This document shows, one piece after another, positions 1 through 7,811 of a DNA stretch of 8,841 nucleotides (positions within the stretch are counted from its first letter, which is position 1; each line of letters opens with the position of its first letter). This DNA is from Erythrobacter sp. (GTDB lineage: Bacteria; Pseudomonadota; Alphaproteobacteria; Sphingomonadales; Sphingomonadaceae): the NCBI GenBank assembly GCA_013214365.1, contig JABSPI010000025.1:1-8841 (forward strand). The letters are read 5' to 3'. Below the pieces are notes generated by a model. The model saw only the letters and a list, made by a program, of their open reading frames with translations, was not told the DNA's origin and made no database searches. A program made the position numbers and the translations under genes.

Positions 1-34
1 AGGGCCCCGGCGCCAGCAGCCCAAGCCCAAGCAG

Positions 35-502
35 GTGAGCCAATCGGTAGAGAGCAAGCTTTCGAGCCAGACCAGCACGGTCCGCGATCTGCTGGCTCAA
101 AAAGGCACGGATGTCATCACGGTCGCCCCCTCGGAAAGCCTGCTACCGGCGGTCACGCTGCTGCGCGAGGCGCGGATTGGCGCGGTTGTGGTGATGGATG
201 AAGGCAGCAATGTCTGCGGCATTTTGTCCGAACGCGACGTCATCCGCATCCTTGCCGGGCTTGAGAGTGATCTGGCCACACTTACCGTTGGCGATGTGAT
301 GACGCGGCAAGTCAAAGCCTGCGCCCCCGATGCCCCGCTCGCCGGCGTGTTGCAGGCCATGACGCAAAATCGCTTTCGCCATATGCCGGTGATCGAACAT
401 GACCGTTTGGCCGGGATCATCACGATCGGCGATGTGGTCAAACACCGATTGCAGGAATTGGAGCAGGAAAAGCTCGGCATGCAACAGGTGATCGTGGGCT
501 GA
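35..502 (+). CDS. CBS-domain pair protein (start may lie upstream of the window)
   Basis: Small soluble protein made almost entirely of two CBS domains (a Bateman module). Such modules usually bind adenine nucleotides or S-adenosylmethionine and act as sensors; the partner here is unknown. CBS1 is about residues 15-75 and CBS2 about 85-140. Each has the hydrophobic beta strands and the family-typical ends, SERDVIR near residue 66 and TIGDVV near 130. The usual linker motif VGDVMT joins them. The length (155 aa) suits free-standing two-CBS proteins of alphaproteobacteria. The start is uncertain. GTG at 35 is the first start codon in the window, but no good Shine-Dalgarno precedes it, and the frame stays open back to base 2 (reading GPRRQQPKPKQ). 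The true start may therefore be off the left edge. The family call is firm; the specific function is unknown. Confidence 0.85.
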   Translation: MSQSVESKLSSQTSTVRDLLAQKGTDVITVAPSESLLPAVTLLREARIGAVVVMDEGSNVCGILSERDVIRILAGLESDLATLTVGDVMTRQVKACAPDAPLAGVLQAMTQNRFRHMPVIEHDRLAGIITIGDVVKHRLQELEQEKLGMQQVIVG

Positions 503-615
503 GACAGCGGCCAATCGGTGCCCCTCCCCGCTTCGCTCCACGAAAGACGTCAGGCGCGCGTGGACCGGCGGGGTGAACCATCGCCGAGAAAACCAGCCGC
601 AACACATTGAGGGGG
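503..615. other. Intergenic spacer, no gene recognised
   Basis: This gap lies between the CBS-protein stop and the 3' end of the tRNA-Tyr gene, which face each other. I found no convincing ORF with a ribosome binding site and no GC-rich hairpin with a U-tract on either strand. How the tRNA transcript ends here is not evident from the sequence. Confidence 0.5.
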
Positions 616-701
616 TGGTGGACAGGGCTGGATTCGAACCAGCGTACGCTTGCGCGGGCAGATTTACAGTCTGCTGCCTTTAACCACTCGGCCACCTGTC
701 C
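616..701 (-). tRNA. tRNA-Tyr (anticodon GTA)
   Basis: Class II tRNA on the minus strand, 86 nt including an encoded CCA end (plus-strand TGG at 616-618). The 7-bp acceptor stem pairs GGACAGG at the 5' end (695-701) with CCTGTCC (620-626), and the discriminator base is A (619). The anticodon loop CTGTAAA (663-669) gives anticodon GTA at 665-667, which reads the tyrosine codons UAU and UAC. The long variable arm and the GGTTCGAATCC T-arm are both visible. Length and layout match bacterial tRNA-Tyr. It is transcribed away from rlmB. No clear -35/-10 pair could be placed upstream of it. Confidence 0.97.
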
Positions 702-860
702 ACACATGGGCTTGTCAAACGGACCATTGGTGGCCCCAAAACAAAAGGCAAAGCCGTGAAGGCTTCACTGCCGAGAGGCGGCTCTTTGGCGAAGCGAGCC
801 TTGCCTGTCAATGGGGGGACTGGCAGGGAGCGGCCACAAACGCAAAAAACAGGATTTGAA
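702..860. other. Divergent intergenic region between tRNA-Tyr and rlmB
   Basis: This region must carry promoters for the tRNA (minus) and rlmB (plus), but no consensus-like -35/-10 pair stands out. It contains a short perfect dyad, GTGAAG-G-CTTCAC, at 756-768. It also holds an imperfect inverted repeat (GCCTGTC...GACTGGC) about 40-60 bases before the rlmB start. The rlmB reading frame is open through part of this stretch from a GTG at 756, but that start is not preferred. Confidence 0.4.
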
Positions 861-1658
861 ATGGCAAAAGGTGAGCGCAAACGCGCGCTAAGAGGGCGCG
901 CTGGCCGGATGAAGGGGGGACGCGGCTCTGGCCGGGCAACCGCGGGCCATGTGCGCCTATGGGGGCGGCACCCGGTGGAAGCGGCGCTCAAAAACCCCGA
1001 GCGTAAGCACCGCAAATTGTGGGCGACTCGCGAAGGGATCGACAGTCTTGATGGCGAATTGCCGGCCGATTTTCCGATCGAATATGCCGAAGTCGCCGAT
1101 TTGGGCCGGCTGGTTGCGAAAGACGCCCCGCATCAAGGCCTCGTGCTCGAATGCGAGGCGCTCGACGATGTGTTTCTCGATTCGGTCGCGCTGGGCGATC
1201 CGGCGCATCCGGTCGTGGTGCTCGATCAGGTGACCGATCCACACAATGTGGGCGCGATTCTGCGATCTGCTGCGGCATTTGGCGCGGCCTGTATCGTCAC
1301 CCAGGACCGCCACGCCCCGCCCGAAGGCGGCGTGTTGGCCAAATCCGCTTCGGGCGCTTTGGAGACGGTCCCATGGGTGCGGGTGGTCAATCTGGCGCGC
1401 GCGCTCGATGAGCTGGCCGAGGCGGGATATTGGCGCATCGGCATGGCCGGCGAAGCGGAGGCGACGCTGGCGGACAGCATGTCTACCGGGCCATTGGCGA
1501 TCGTTCTGGGCGCGGAAGGCGAAGGGATGCGGCACAATATTGCGGGCCATTGCGACACGCTCGCGCGGTTGCCGATATCGTCTGCGATCGAAAGCCTGAA
1601 TGTGTCCAACGCGGCCGCCATTGCCCTTTACGCAGCGGCCACGCGCACACAGGATTGA
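861..1658 (+). CDS. rlmB: 23S rRNA (guanosine-2'-O-)-methyltransferase RlmB (SpoU/TrmH family)
   Basis: SAM-dependent SPOUT methyltransferase of 265 aa. In E. coli, RlmB methylates the 2'-OH of G2251 in the 23S rRNA P-loop. An Arg/Lys-rich N-terminal tail (residues 1-28) precedes the small substrate-binding domain (about 31-100: LWGRHPVEAAL, then DAPHQGLVLE). The SPOUT catalytic domain follows with all three motifs. Motif 1 is NVGAILRSA (129-137, Arg135), motif 2 is AIVLGAEGEGM (213-223) and motif 3 is LPISSAIESLNVSNAAA (237-253). The last two form the trefoil-knot SAM site. I chose ATG at 861 because AGGA lies six bases upstream. An in-frame GTG at 756 would add 35 non-conserved residues. 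A related TrmH-type substrate cannot be excluded from motifs alone, but the domain layout fits RlmB. Transcription probably ends at the hairpin at 1774-1819. Confidence 0.93.
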   Translation: MAKGERKRALRGRAGRMKGGRGSGRATAGHVRLWGRHPVEAALKNPERKHRKLWATREGIDSLDGELPADFPIEYAEVADLGRLVAKDAPHQGLVLECEALDDVFLDSVALGDPAHPVVVLDQVTDPHNVGAILRSAAAFGAACIVTQDRHAPPEGGVLAKSASGALETVPWVRVVNLARALDELAEAGYWRIGMAGEAEATLADSMSTGPLAIVLGAEGEGMRHNIAGHCDTLARLPISSAIESLNVSNAAAIALYAAATRTQD

Positions 1659-1773
1659 TCGCGCCGGGCCGCAACCAAAAGCGGGCCGAGGGCAAAACCA
1701 TCGCCCCGATCAGGTAACGCCCCGAGCAAAGGCGCGGCCCACACCCGATTGTGTGACAGATAGAGGGAATTAG

Positions 1774-1819
1774 AAACAAACACCCCGCCAAGCGATGCAT
1801 GCTGGCAGGGTGTTTGTTT
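1774..1819. terminator. Bidirectional intrinsic terminator shared by rlmB (+) and hup (-)
   Basis: A perfect 12-bp stem pairs AAACAAACACCC (1774-1785) with its complement at 1808-1819. One C/A mismatch and four more pairs (GCCA/TGGC) follow, then a 12-nt loop. The A-rich 5' arm and U-rich 3' arm give a U-rich tail in both directions. The hairpin lies 115 bp past the rlmB stop and 69 bp past the hup stop, between convergent genes, so one element can serve both. The U-tracts are interrupted by G, so efficiency is not certain. Confidence 0.8.
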
Positions 1820-1888
1820 GTGATAACGCCGCGCTTTTACGTGGCGGACGTGTTGGACAAGGTCAGGCTCAGACAGCCTGGACGGCGA

Positions 1889-2161
1889 TCAATTGACCGC
1901 GTCTTTAAGGCCCTTGCCCGCTTTGAATTTGGGTTGGTTTGACGCAGGAATCGGCATCGGTTCACCGGTGCGCGGATTGCGCCCCATCGATGCCTTGCGC
2001 TTGGCGACCGCAAAAGTGCCAAACCCGACCAGTCGCACTTCGTCACCGCCCGAAAGCGCTTTCTGGATCGCATCGAAAACGCTCTCAACAGCGTTGGCGG
2101 CGTCGCTTTTTGAAAGCCCGCTATTATCGGCAACTGCGCTGATCAGATCATTTTTATTCAT
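1889..2161 (-). CDS. hup: DNA-binding protein HU (HU-beta-like)
   Basis: Histone-like nucleoid protein of 90 aa, the normal HU length. It acts as a dimer that binds and bends DNA without strong sequence preference. The N-terminal helices (MNKNDLISAVA through about residue 38) form the dimer core. The signature VGFGTFAVAKRKASMGRNPRTGE spans 45-67. It includes the flexible DNA-gripping arm and the RNPRTG tip (61-66), whose Pro63 corresponds to the residue that intercalates into DNA in HU. The C-terminus KFKAGKGLKDAVN is also typical. The start is ATG at 2161, nine bases after GAGGGG (2171-2176, minus strand). Reading upstream in frame would add 21 non-HU residues. The gene follows lon in the same direction, an adjacency (lon-hupB) also known from E. 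coli. HU rather than IHF is supported by the arm sequence and the lack of IHF-specific residues. Confidence 0.97.
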   Translation of the reverse strand: MNKNDLISAVADNSGLSKSDAANAVESVFDAIQKALSGGDEVRLVGFGTFAVAKRKASMGRNPRTGEPMPIPASNQPKFKAGKGLKDAVN

Positions 2162-2225
2162 TCTGTGTGTCCCCTCGTTCACCTTCTTCTCAAACGGGGA
2201 TGAATCGCCCCCGCGCAAGCGCATA

Positions 2226-2254
2226 CCTTCAGACCTTTTTCAAACCTGTGTCAA
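2226..2254 (-). promoter_or_regulatory. Possible hup promoter (good -35, weak -10)
   Basis: On the minus strand a perfect TTGACA (2249-2254) lies upstream of hup. A -10 at the standard 17-bp spacing would be TGAAGG (2226-2231), which is a poor match. The -35 is the only strong element, so the exact promoter is uncertain. It would give a 5' UTR of about 55-60 nt. Confidence 0.3.
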
Positions 2255-2400
2255 AGGCATTTCGCCCTCAACCGGACGCTTTGCGGTTTGATAATGGCGA
2301 ATTTGCACTGCGCGCGGACAATTGGGGCGCGGGGCACCGCGCAAATGATGCAAAGCCCCCGGAAACGCGGGTGTGAGCCGCTCCAATGGCACGAATCGCA

Positions 2401-2418
2401 GCGGCGCGGGCGCGCCGC
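2401..2418 (-). repeat. Inverted repeat just after lon (possible factor-dependent terminator or stabiliser)
   Basis: An 8-bp perfect inverted repeat, GCGGCGCG and CGCGCCGC, is separated by two bases. It starts six bases after the lon stop codon. As RNA it would form a very GC-rich hairpin, but no U-tract follows, so it is not a classical intrinsic terminator. A second hairpin with a 6-bp stem (GCGCGG/CCGCGC, 4-nt loop) lies further downstream at 2327-2342. The two may together stabilise the lon mRNA 3' end or pause RNA polymerase. Confidence 0.35.
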
Positions 2419-2424
2419 CCATGA

Positions 2425-4821
<2,397 letters not shown>

Positions 4822-4881
4822 AAAAAATCAGTCCCGGGCGACCACAGGAAAGGGAAGAGGTGGGCCGCTGCGTGCATGATG

Positions 4882-4910
4882 AATATGGGTAGCGCCAGCC
4901 GCTCTCGCAA
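4882..4910 (-). promoter_or_regulatory. Candidate lon promoter
   Basis: On the minus strand, TTGCGA (4905-4910) and CATATT (4882-4887) are separated by exactly 17 bp. Each hexamer matches four of six bases of the sigma-70 consensus. Transcription would begin near 4875 and give a leader of about 50 nt before the lon ATG. The evidence is spacing plus partial consensus only. A second AT-rich box, TATATG, lies further upstream near 5000 but lacks a partner -35. Confidence 0.3.
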
Positions 4911-5040
4911 TGGTGGATTTCACGAAGCTGTGGATGCGGATCGGCAGGTGTTGCGACCCAAGGGCGAATTGTGCGGCGCGATAGGCCCGCAAACGCCGCA
5001 TATATTGGGCGCGCGCCATTGCCGTGCGATGCCGAACCAA

Positions 5041-5054
5041 GGCGCAATTGCGCC
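5041..5054. repeat. 14-bp perfect palindrome upstream of lon
   Basis: GGCGCAATTGCGCC is a perfect palindrome 15 bp from the larger dyad at 5069-5094, and both contain GGCGCAAT. It could be a protein-binding site or part of a ybaB 3' structure. No function can be assigned from the sequence. Confidence 0.5.
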
Positions 5055-5068
5055 GGCCAGAGCAATCG

Positions 5069-5094
5069 GTCACGGGCGCAATGGCGCCCGTGAC
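5069..5094. repeat. 11-bp perfect inverted repeat (hairpin, 4-nt loop) after ybaB
   Basis: GTCACGGGCGC (5069-5079) and GCGCCCGTGAC (5084-5094) pair perfectly around a 4-nt loop. This is the strongest hairpin in the gap and lies 47 bp past the ybaB stop. In the ybaB transcript it could be a Rho-dependent or structural terminator, although no U-tract follows. It could equally be an operator for lon. A smaller hairpin, GCGGCG/CGCCGC at 5122-5137, sits directly after the ybaB stop. Confidence 0.6.
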
Positions 5095-5140
5095 ACATCT
5101 GGAACGCTGCGCGCCTACACGGCGGCGCGCACGCCGCGCA

Positions 5141-5482
5141 TCACCCCATGCCGGGCAGGTTGAAACCCGGGGGCAGCCCCATCGAGCCTTGCATCTCTTT
5201 CATCTGTTCTTCGGACACCCGATCGGCCTTGTCGCGCGCATCATTGAATGCAGCGGTGACAAGGTCTTCGACGATATTCTTCTCTTCGACCTTCATCAGG
5301 CTGTCATCGATGCTCACGCCCAAAATCCGCCCTTTGGCCGAGGCGCGCACTTTGACCAGACCGCCACCGGCCTGCCCCTCAACCTCGATCGCGTCGAGCT
5401 TGACTTGCATATCGCCCATTTGTTTCTGGATCGTCTCAGCCGCTTGTTGGGCGGCCTGCATCATTTCTTCCATGCTTTTCAT
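5141..5482 (-). CDS. YbaB/EbfC family nucleoid-associated protein
   Basis: Small DNA-binding protein of 113 aa, close to the usual family length. YbaB/EbfC dimers form a tweezer-like fold and bind DNA broadly. Family marks are the amphipathic N-terminal helix (MEEMMQAAQQAAETIQKQM), the central strand block with VEGQAGGGLVKVRASAKG (34-51) and SIDDSLM (57-63), and the helix KNIVEDLVTAAFNDARDKAD (68-87). The Met/Gly/Pro-rich C-terminus (GLPPGFNLPGMG) is typical. The start is ATG at 5482 with AAAGGA (5493-5498, minus strand) ten bases upstream. That Shine-Dalgarno sits in the 19-bp gap after the dnaX stop, so ybaB is almost certainly co-transcribed with dnaX, as in many bacteria. recR, the usual next gene, is not present downstream in this window. 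Confidence 0.95.
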   Translation of the reverse strand: MKSMEEMMQAAQQAAETIQKQMGDMQVKLDAIEVEGQAGGGLVKVRASAKGRILGVSIDDSLMKVEEKNIVEDLVTAAFNDARDKADRVSEEQMKEMQGSMGLPPGFNLPGMG

Positions 5483-5501
5483 GGGGTCGGGGTCCTTTCA
5501 A

Positions 5502-7583
5502 TTATTTCCATTTGCCCCCCGCGGCTGAAGCGCGGGCGACTTTGTCATTGGGGTCGATCAATTCGGCCTCGGGGAATGCCGCCAAGGCCGCTTTGACCAT
5601 GGGATGGGCGCGGATGCGTTCATCCTCGGCCTTTGCCTGCGCTGCGGCGATTTCGCGCAGGCTGGGTTGGGCGCCGGTTGGGGTGCCGTCCTTTGATGGG
5701 CCGCCGCGCCTTTCAATCTGCCAGCGTTTGCCGGTTAATTTGAGCAAAGCATCGCGAATGTCGGGCGCGGGGTCATCGGGAAAATCATCCGCTTGTTCAA
5801 AGATGAGCCTTTCGCTCGCCAATTCAATAACCCGCACCCGGTCGCGCATAATCTGGGCCACGCGCAATTGGCCGGTGCCGTGCACCTGATCGACCAGAGC
5901 GCCCCATTCAAGCTGAATGGCAGACGGCACTGCCGGGCCAGCGCTCCCCCCATCAGGCAGAGCAGGCGCGTGCGGAGCAGCGGGCGGGTTGGCCTGATCT
6001 GCACCGTGCGATGCATCATTCGCCGCGCTGTGGGCTGGCCCGTTAAGTGGCGCACCAGCGGCAGGGGCCGCTGTTACAGATGCGGCAGGTGCCCCTCCAC
6101 TTGCTGCCCCTGCGGTTGCTGCTGCTGTTGCACTTCCAACAGGCGCGCCGGTTTGCGCCAATTGCTCAATTCGTTTTGCCAGCTTGCCCGGATCGGGCAT
6201 TTGCGCGGCATGCAGCACCCGCAACAGCGCCATTTGCAGCGCCACCAGCGGATCGGGCGCAGTGCGCACCTCGTCATGGCCCTTGAGCATCAATTGCCAC
6301 AGCCGGTGGAGTTCGGGCGCGCCCAATTGCTGGGCAAATTCGGCCAAAGCGCTGCGCTCTTCCTCGCTTGGCGCATCGGGATCGCCGCCCGACACCTGCG
6401 CCAAAGTGATCCGGTGGACCAAATCCATCAAAGCGCGCATCAGCGCCAGCGGCTCCACCCCCAGCGCATATTGTTCATCCACCCCGGCAAGCAGGCTTTG
6501 CGCATCGCCTTTAAGCAGATCAGCGAGCACGCGGCGCTGCGCGCCTTTATCGGCAAGGCCGAGCATGTCGCGCACCCGCGCGGCGGTCACCTTGGCCCGC
6601 TCGCTCTCCCCCTCATCGCCCGCATCCGATCCGGCATCCATATCCGCATGGGCGATCGCCTGATCCAGGATCGACAGCCCGTCGCGCACCGACCCCTCAG
6701 CCGCCGCCGCGACAATCGCCAGCGCCTCCTCCTCGGCCTCAACCCCTTCAAGATCGCAGACCTTGGCAAAATGCTGCGCCAGCAATGAAGCCGGAATGCG
6801 CCGCAGATCGAAACGCTGCGTGCGGCTCAAGACCGTCACAGGCAGTTTGTCGACCTCGGTCGTAGCGAACAGGAATTTGACGTGCGCGGGCGGCTCTTCC
6901 AGCGTTTTGAGCAGCGCATTGAAGGCGTTGCGCGACAACATGTGCACTTCGTCAATGATATAGATTTTGTAGCGCGCCGAGACCGCAGCATAGCGCACCT
7001 GCTCGATGATCTCGCGCACATCGTCGACGCCGGTGTGAGAGGCGGCGTCCATTTCGATCACATCGATATGGCGGCCCTCGGCGATCGCCTGGCAATGTTC
7101 GCACACCCCGCATGGATCGATCGTGGCACCGCCATTGCCGTCCGGACCGATACAATTGAGCGCCTTGGCGATCAGCCGCGCGGTCGATGTCTTGCCCACC
7201 CCGCGCACACCGGTCATCAAAAATGCATGGGCCAAACGATCACGCTCAATCGCATTGGCGAGCGTGCGGACCATCGGTTCCTGACCGATCAATTCGGAAA
7301 ATGTTTGGGGCCGATATTTGCGCGCCAGCACCCTGTAGGGCTGGTCTGTGTCCCCCTCTGGTGCGTTTGTGTCCCCTTGTGGGGGCGGCGAAACGGGCGT
7401 TTCGGACGCTAAATGTTCGGATGAGGTGTTCTCAGAGGATGGCGCAGCGACAGGTGCGCTGGCCATATTGCCGCCCATATCATCGCCGCCAAACATGGAA
7501 TTTTGTCCTGCCGCTTCTAGCTCAGCAGCGCTCGGGGCCTCGTCATCTTGCGATTCTGGCTGGTCTGGATCGGAATCGGTCAC
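5502..7583 (-). CDS. dnaX: DNA polymerase III subunit tau/gamma (clamp loader ATPase)
   Basis: AAA+ subunit that loads the beta sliding clamp and, through its C-terminus, links polymerases and helicase at the fork. As drawn it has 693 aa. Residues 1-82 are a non-conserved acidic extension, and the conserved region starts at YRVLARKYRPQTF (83). Walker A is GVRGVGKT (125-132). Zinc-binding Cys are at 144, 158, 161 and 164, and Walker B is IYIIDE (207-212). The arginine-finger motif, usually SRC, reads SRT (253-255) with Arg254 kept. An acidic insert lies at about 314-329 in the lid region. An Ala/Gly/Pro linker (479-554) precedes the tau-specific C-terminal domains (about 555-693). No A-rich slippery heptamer is visible. 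The start is uncertain. GTG at 7583 has no Shine-Dalgarno, whereas ATG at 7496 (residue 30) has AGGA nine bases upstream and would give 664 aa. dnaX lies between SRP RNA and ybaB, a common bacterial order. Confidence 0.97.
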   Translation of the reverse strand: MTDSDPDQPESQDDEAPSAAELEAAGQNSMFGGDDMGGNMASAPVAAPSSENTSSEHLASETPVSPPPQGDTNAPEGDTDQPYRVLARKYRPQTFSELIGQEPMVRTLANAIERDRLAHAFLMTGVRGVGKTSTARLIAKALNCIGPDGNGGATIDPCGVCEHCQAIAEGRHIDVIEMDAASHTGVDDVREIIEQVRYAAVSARYKIYIIDEVHMLSRNAFNALLKTLEEPPAHVKFLFATTEVDKLPVTVLSRTQRFDLRRIPASLLAQHFAKVCDLEGVEAEEEALAIVAAAAEGSVRDGLSILDQAIAHADMDAGSDAGDEGESERAKVTAARVRDMLGLADKGAQRRVLADLLKGDAQSLLAGVDEQYALGVEPLALMRALMDLVHRITLAQVSGGDPDAPSEEERSALAEFAQQLGAPELHRLWQLMLKGHDEVRTAPDPLVALQMALLRVLHAAQMPDPGKLAKRIEQLAQTGAPVGSATAAATAGAASGGAPAASVTAAPAAGAPLNGPAHSAANDASHGADQANPPAAPHAPALPDGGSAGPAVPSAIQLEWGALVDQVHGTGQLRVAQIMRDRVRVIELASERLIFEQADDFPDDPAPDIRDALLKLTGKRWQIERRGGPSKDGTPTGAQPSLREIAAAQAKAEDERIRAHPMVKAALAAFPEAELIDPNDKVARASAAGGKWK

Positions 7584-7595
7584 ATGGGCAAGCTA

Positions 7596-7609
7596 GGCGC
7601 TTGCGCGCC
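7596..7609 (-). promoter_or_regulatory. GCAA-tetraloop hairpin just before the dnaX start
   Basis: On the minus strand GGCGC-GCAA-GCGCC forms a perfect 5-bp GC stem with a GNRA tetraloop. It ends 12 bases before the GTG start of dnaX, where a Shine-Dalgarno would be expected. It may weaken initiation at the GTG or mark the leader of a shorter dnaX starting at 7496. A regulatory role is inference only. Confidence 0.3.
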
Positions 7610-7683
7610 ATTTGTCATGGCGATCATGGGACAGGTTTTGGGGAAAACGCCGCTATGCCGAGACAATGCTGCACCGATAGCGT

Positions 7684-7694
7684 AAAAAGGAGCC
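7684..7694 (-). terminator. 3' end and terminator of SRP RNA
   Basis: The 3' strand of the SRP RNA closing helix, ending GGCTCC (7689-7694), is followed directly by five T on the minus strand (7684-7688). A stable helix followed by U5 is the layout of an intrinsic terminator and defines the RNA 3' end. Some read-through into dnaX is possible, since no clear separate dnaX promoter is visible. Confidence 0.55.
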
Positions 7695-7775
7695 GAGCGA
7701 CCCGCCGCAATCCACCTGGGCTGCTACCTTCCGGTCCTGACCCGGTGAGCGAACGCAAACGTCCACCCGACTCCC
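7687..7775 (-). ncRNA. ffs: Bacterial small SRP RNA (4.5S RNA)
   Basis: RNA core of the signal recognition particle. It binds Ffh and directs ribosomes making membrane proteins to FtsY. The highly conserved domain IV is present on the minus strand: GGTCAGG, ACC, the GGAA tetraloop, GGT and AGCAGCC. These give the apical stem-loop and the internal loops bound by the Ffh M domain. The RNA ends pair: GGAGTCGGGTGG at the 5' side (from 7774) matches the strand ending GCTCGGCTCC (to 7689) over about 12 pairs, including G-U wobbles. This sets the size near 89 nt, as expected for the small bacterial form. Ends are approximate to a few bases. A candidate promoter lies directly upstream, and dnaX follows in the same direction, a common arrangement. 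Confidence 0.95.
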
Positions 7776-7782
7776 GACGCGC

Positions 7783-7811
7783 CATATGGCGAGGCCGCCG
7801 GGAAAAATCAA
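7783..7811 (-). promoter_or_regulatory. Candidate SRP RNA (ffs) promoter
   Basis: On the minus strand, TTGATT (7806-7811) and CATATG (7783-7788) are separated by 17 bp. Seven bases after the -10 box comes the GGGAG that begins the SRP closing helix, which is the correct spacing for a start site at 7775. The -35 box ends one base before the stop codon of the upstream complex I gene. The match to consensus is moderate, but its fit to the RNA 5' end raises confidence. Confidence 0.55.

Larger units (their letters stand above)
4822..5140. other. Dyad-rich intergenic region between ybaB and lon
   Basis: This 319-bp region has no convincing gene. Open frames on both strands lack ribosome binding sites and recognisable protein features. 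The half nearer ybaB carries several GC-rich inverted repeats, listed separately. The half nearer lon must hold the lon promoter and leader. Confidence 0.5.

Noticed and set aside
756..860. Upstream GTG start for rlmB
   Set aside because: It adds 35 residues not expected in the family and lacks a ribosome binding site, whereas ATG 861 has AGGA at good spacing.
957..1550. A 197-codon - strand frame opposite rlmB
   Set aside because: It is antisense to a gene with all three SPOUT motifs and shows no independent protein features.
4921..4960. Possible sigma-32 heat-shock promoter for lon (CTTGGG ... CCGCATCC, minus strand)
   Set aside because: The match to both heat-shock boxes is poor and the spacing is not convincing. 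lon may still be heat-induced, but the sequence here does not show it.
5793..6788. A 331-codon + strand frame opposite dnaX
   Set aside because: It is a shadow of the dnaX coding frame: biased composition, rich in Arg/His/Cys, no domain and no start signal.
7552..7577. Two GANTC sites near the dnaX start (possible CcrM methylation control)
   Set aside because: GANTC occurs at several other places in the window, including inside tRNA-Tyr, so the pair is not clearly enriched.
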